Assembly (NCBI RefSeq): GCF_030287445.1
Contig: NZ_JASVWB010000002.1
Location: 2,480,001 to 2,544,000 of the forward strand
From: Streptomyces sp. ALI-76-A
Lineage (GTDB): Bacteria; Actinomycetota; Actinomycetes; Streptomycetales; Streptomycetaceae
DNA: 64,000 nucleotides
Reading direction: 5' to 3'
The translations under genes and the position numbers were made by a program. Shown piece after piece: positions 62,883-64,000 of this stretch. Under the pieces are notes generated by a model. It was not told the origin of the DNA. It searched no databases and saw nothing but the letters and a program-made list of their open reading frames with translations. The first letter of the stretch is position 1, and every line of letters begins with the position of its first letter.

Positions 62883-64000
62883 TCACTCGTCGAGCGCCGC
62901 GAGGGCCTTCCTCACCAGAGCCGTCCGGTCGGCGGCCGTGGCGACGTGCTCCAGACCGAAGCCGAGGAGCACGGTGTCGTCCGTGGTGACCGCACCGTAG
63001 GTCTGGAACAGCGCCCCGGTACGCGCCCAGTCCTTGAGGACGGCCGGGCTGCCCGGGGGCGGTCCGGCCACGCTCCAGGCGCCGAGCGAGGTCTCGAAGC
63101 CCTCGGTCTCGGTGGCGCTGCCGCCGACGACCAGGGAGGCGTCGTCCGCGAGCACGCCGTGCCCGCCGCTGCCCGGGTCGGTGACGTAGCTGATCGCGAC
63201 CTCGACCGACTTGCCGGCGTACGCGCTCAGGTCGAAGTTCACCTGCTGCCAGCCGCTGGAGGCGCCGGTGAGGGCGTTCCACGCGCCGGTGGTGCCGGTC
63301 GCGGCGCAGCCGTCGGCGGCCACGGTCAGGTAGTGCGCGAGCTGCGGGTGCTCGCCCACGTAGTACCCGGCCGAGCACTCCGCCGGCACGGCGGTACTGG
63401 TCGCGCCGCCCGCCTCGGGAAGCGTGGTCCAGTCGTCGGCGCCGGTGGTGTACGCCTCGACGAGCACGTTGTCGTAGCCGGGCTCGGTGTCCCACAGCAG
63501 CTGGGTGCGCAGCGTGGGCCGGTCGGCGGCGCTCACCTCGGTGAGGTCCACGGTCCGGGTCAGCCGCTTGTAGGCGTCGTCGGTGTGCACGGCGGCCGCC
63601 ATGGAGGAGCCCGCGTAGGGCCCGTACGGGTTGACGGTCCCGGCGAACTGGCCCGCGCCCGCGCTGGCGAACTGGGGGTACCTGTCGACGGGCAGTTCGT
63701 CGGAGGTCACGGCGTACGTGCCGGCCCGGTCCAGCGGGTTGCCGGCGGCGGGGCCGAGGGCGCCGGTGAGGCCGCCGAGTTCGCCGGAGCCGGTGAAGGC
63801 GGTGGCCCCGGGTGTCGACGTCCGCGAGTAGGCGCCCAGGTAGTACTGGCTGAAGTCGTTCGTCGGGGTGCCGTCGGCGAGGGCGACGCTGCCGCCCGCC
63901 AGCTCGCCCGCCTCCAGCAGCTTGCCGCCCTCGTTGAGGAAGGCGCGCAGCTGGAGCTGGGTGGCGATGCCGGGGACGCTCGCGCCCGTGTAGTGGGCGA
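62883..64000 (-). CDS. Secreted zinc carboxypeptidase-type protein, C-terminal part (cut by window edge)
   Basis: About 372 C-terminal residues are visible; the frame is open to the right edge. From the edge it reads AHYTGASVPGIATQLQLRAF, then LNEGGKLLEAGELAGGSVAL, NDFSQYYLGAYSR and a long region of beta-sandwich-like sequence ending VLLGFGLEHVATAADRTALVRKALAALDE. I recognise this tail from large Streptomyces M14 carboxypeptidases; the catalytic HxxE...H domain would lie outside the window. The ligand or cell-wall-binding role of the C-terminal domains is not established. Confidence 0.6.
   Translation of the reverse strand, partial: AHYTGASVPGIATQLQLRAFLNEGGKLLEAGELAGGSVALADGTPTNDFSQYYLGAYSRTSTPGATAFTGSGELGGLTGALGPAAGNPLDRAGTYAVTSDELPVDRYPQFASAGAGQFAGTVNPYGPYAGSSMAAAVHTDDAYKRLTRTVDLTEVSAADRPTLRTQLLWDTEPGYDNVLVEAYTTGADDWTTLPEAGGATSTAVPAECSAGYYVGEHPQLAHYLTVAADGCAATGTTGAWNALTGASSGWQQVNFDLSAYAGKSVEVAISYVTDPGSGGHGVLADDASLVVGGSATETEGFETSLGAWSVAGPPPGSPAVLKDWARTGALFQTYGAVTTDDTVLLGFGLEHVATAADRTALVRKALAALDE

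Overview
This window is a piece of a high-GC actinobacterial chromosome, almost certainly Streptomyces. The signs are G/C-rich third codon positions, many GTG/TTG starts, translationally coupled ATGA overlaps, and a run of core genes whose order, from memory, matches the SCO19xx region of S. coelicolor (dapD, suf operon, ctaA/ctaB, tkt-tal-zwf-opcA-pgl, pgi, secG-tpiA-pgk-gap). The assignment rests on sequence reading only; no search was run.

Left part (1-13005): carbohydrate-acid catabolism. A partial IlvD/Edd dehydratase, a DHDPS-family aldolase/dehydratase and a FadR-type GntR regulator form one coupled operon. Further right, a likely 5-dehydro-4-deoxyglucarate dehydratase (minus) and a uronate dehydrogenase (plus) diverge from a shared promoter region, which suggests oxidative breakdown of uronic acids to 2-oxoglutarate. 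An uncharacterised protein follows the dehydratase, and its start codon lies inside a 21-bp minisatellite. Next come a DeoR/GlpR regulator and an operon with a sugar-binding lipoprotein, two ABC permeases and a zinc alcohol/polyol dehydrogenase, but no ATPase.

Middle part (13006-31800): a mixed region with a small conserved protein, a double TerD protein, TetR, ACC deaminase with its GntR regulator, and a Ro60/TROVE protein. On the same strand upstream of the TROVE gene is a structured RNA with a circularly permuted tRNA-like domain (a YrlA-type Y RNA), with part of a second copy beside it. Then follow a conserved protein of unknown function, a secreted nuclease with a candidate PHO box, an SRPBCC/ArsR pair, an ABM-domain protein, a BrkB-type membrane protein, a DUF3618/holin-X envelope cluster, DapA, an ECF sigma factor coupled to a membrane beta-propeller-like protein, and a tiny secreted protein.

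Right part (31862-64000): core metabolism. dapD is followed by a membrane-anchored AbfB-domain protein and an eight-gene suf operon (sufR-sufB-sufD-Rieske-sufC-sufS-sufU-sufT). The suf promoter carries a palindromic candidate iron box and a CAAC-N6-GTTG candidate SufR operator over the sufR start codon. Then come an AAC(3)-family acetyltransferase, an ABC-2 exporter, ctaA, an amidohydrolase, ctaB, the pentose-phosphate operon, a DsbA-like lipoprotein, pgi, a MITE-like hairpin element with CTAG flanks, an MFS exporter, an RbpA-family RNA polymerase-binding protein, secG-tpiA-pgk, gap, and the C-terminal part of a secreted M14-type carboxypeptidase. No CRISPR array, complete IS, prophage, rRNA or canonical tRNA was seen, and no secondary-metabolite cluster.
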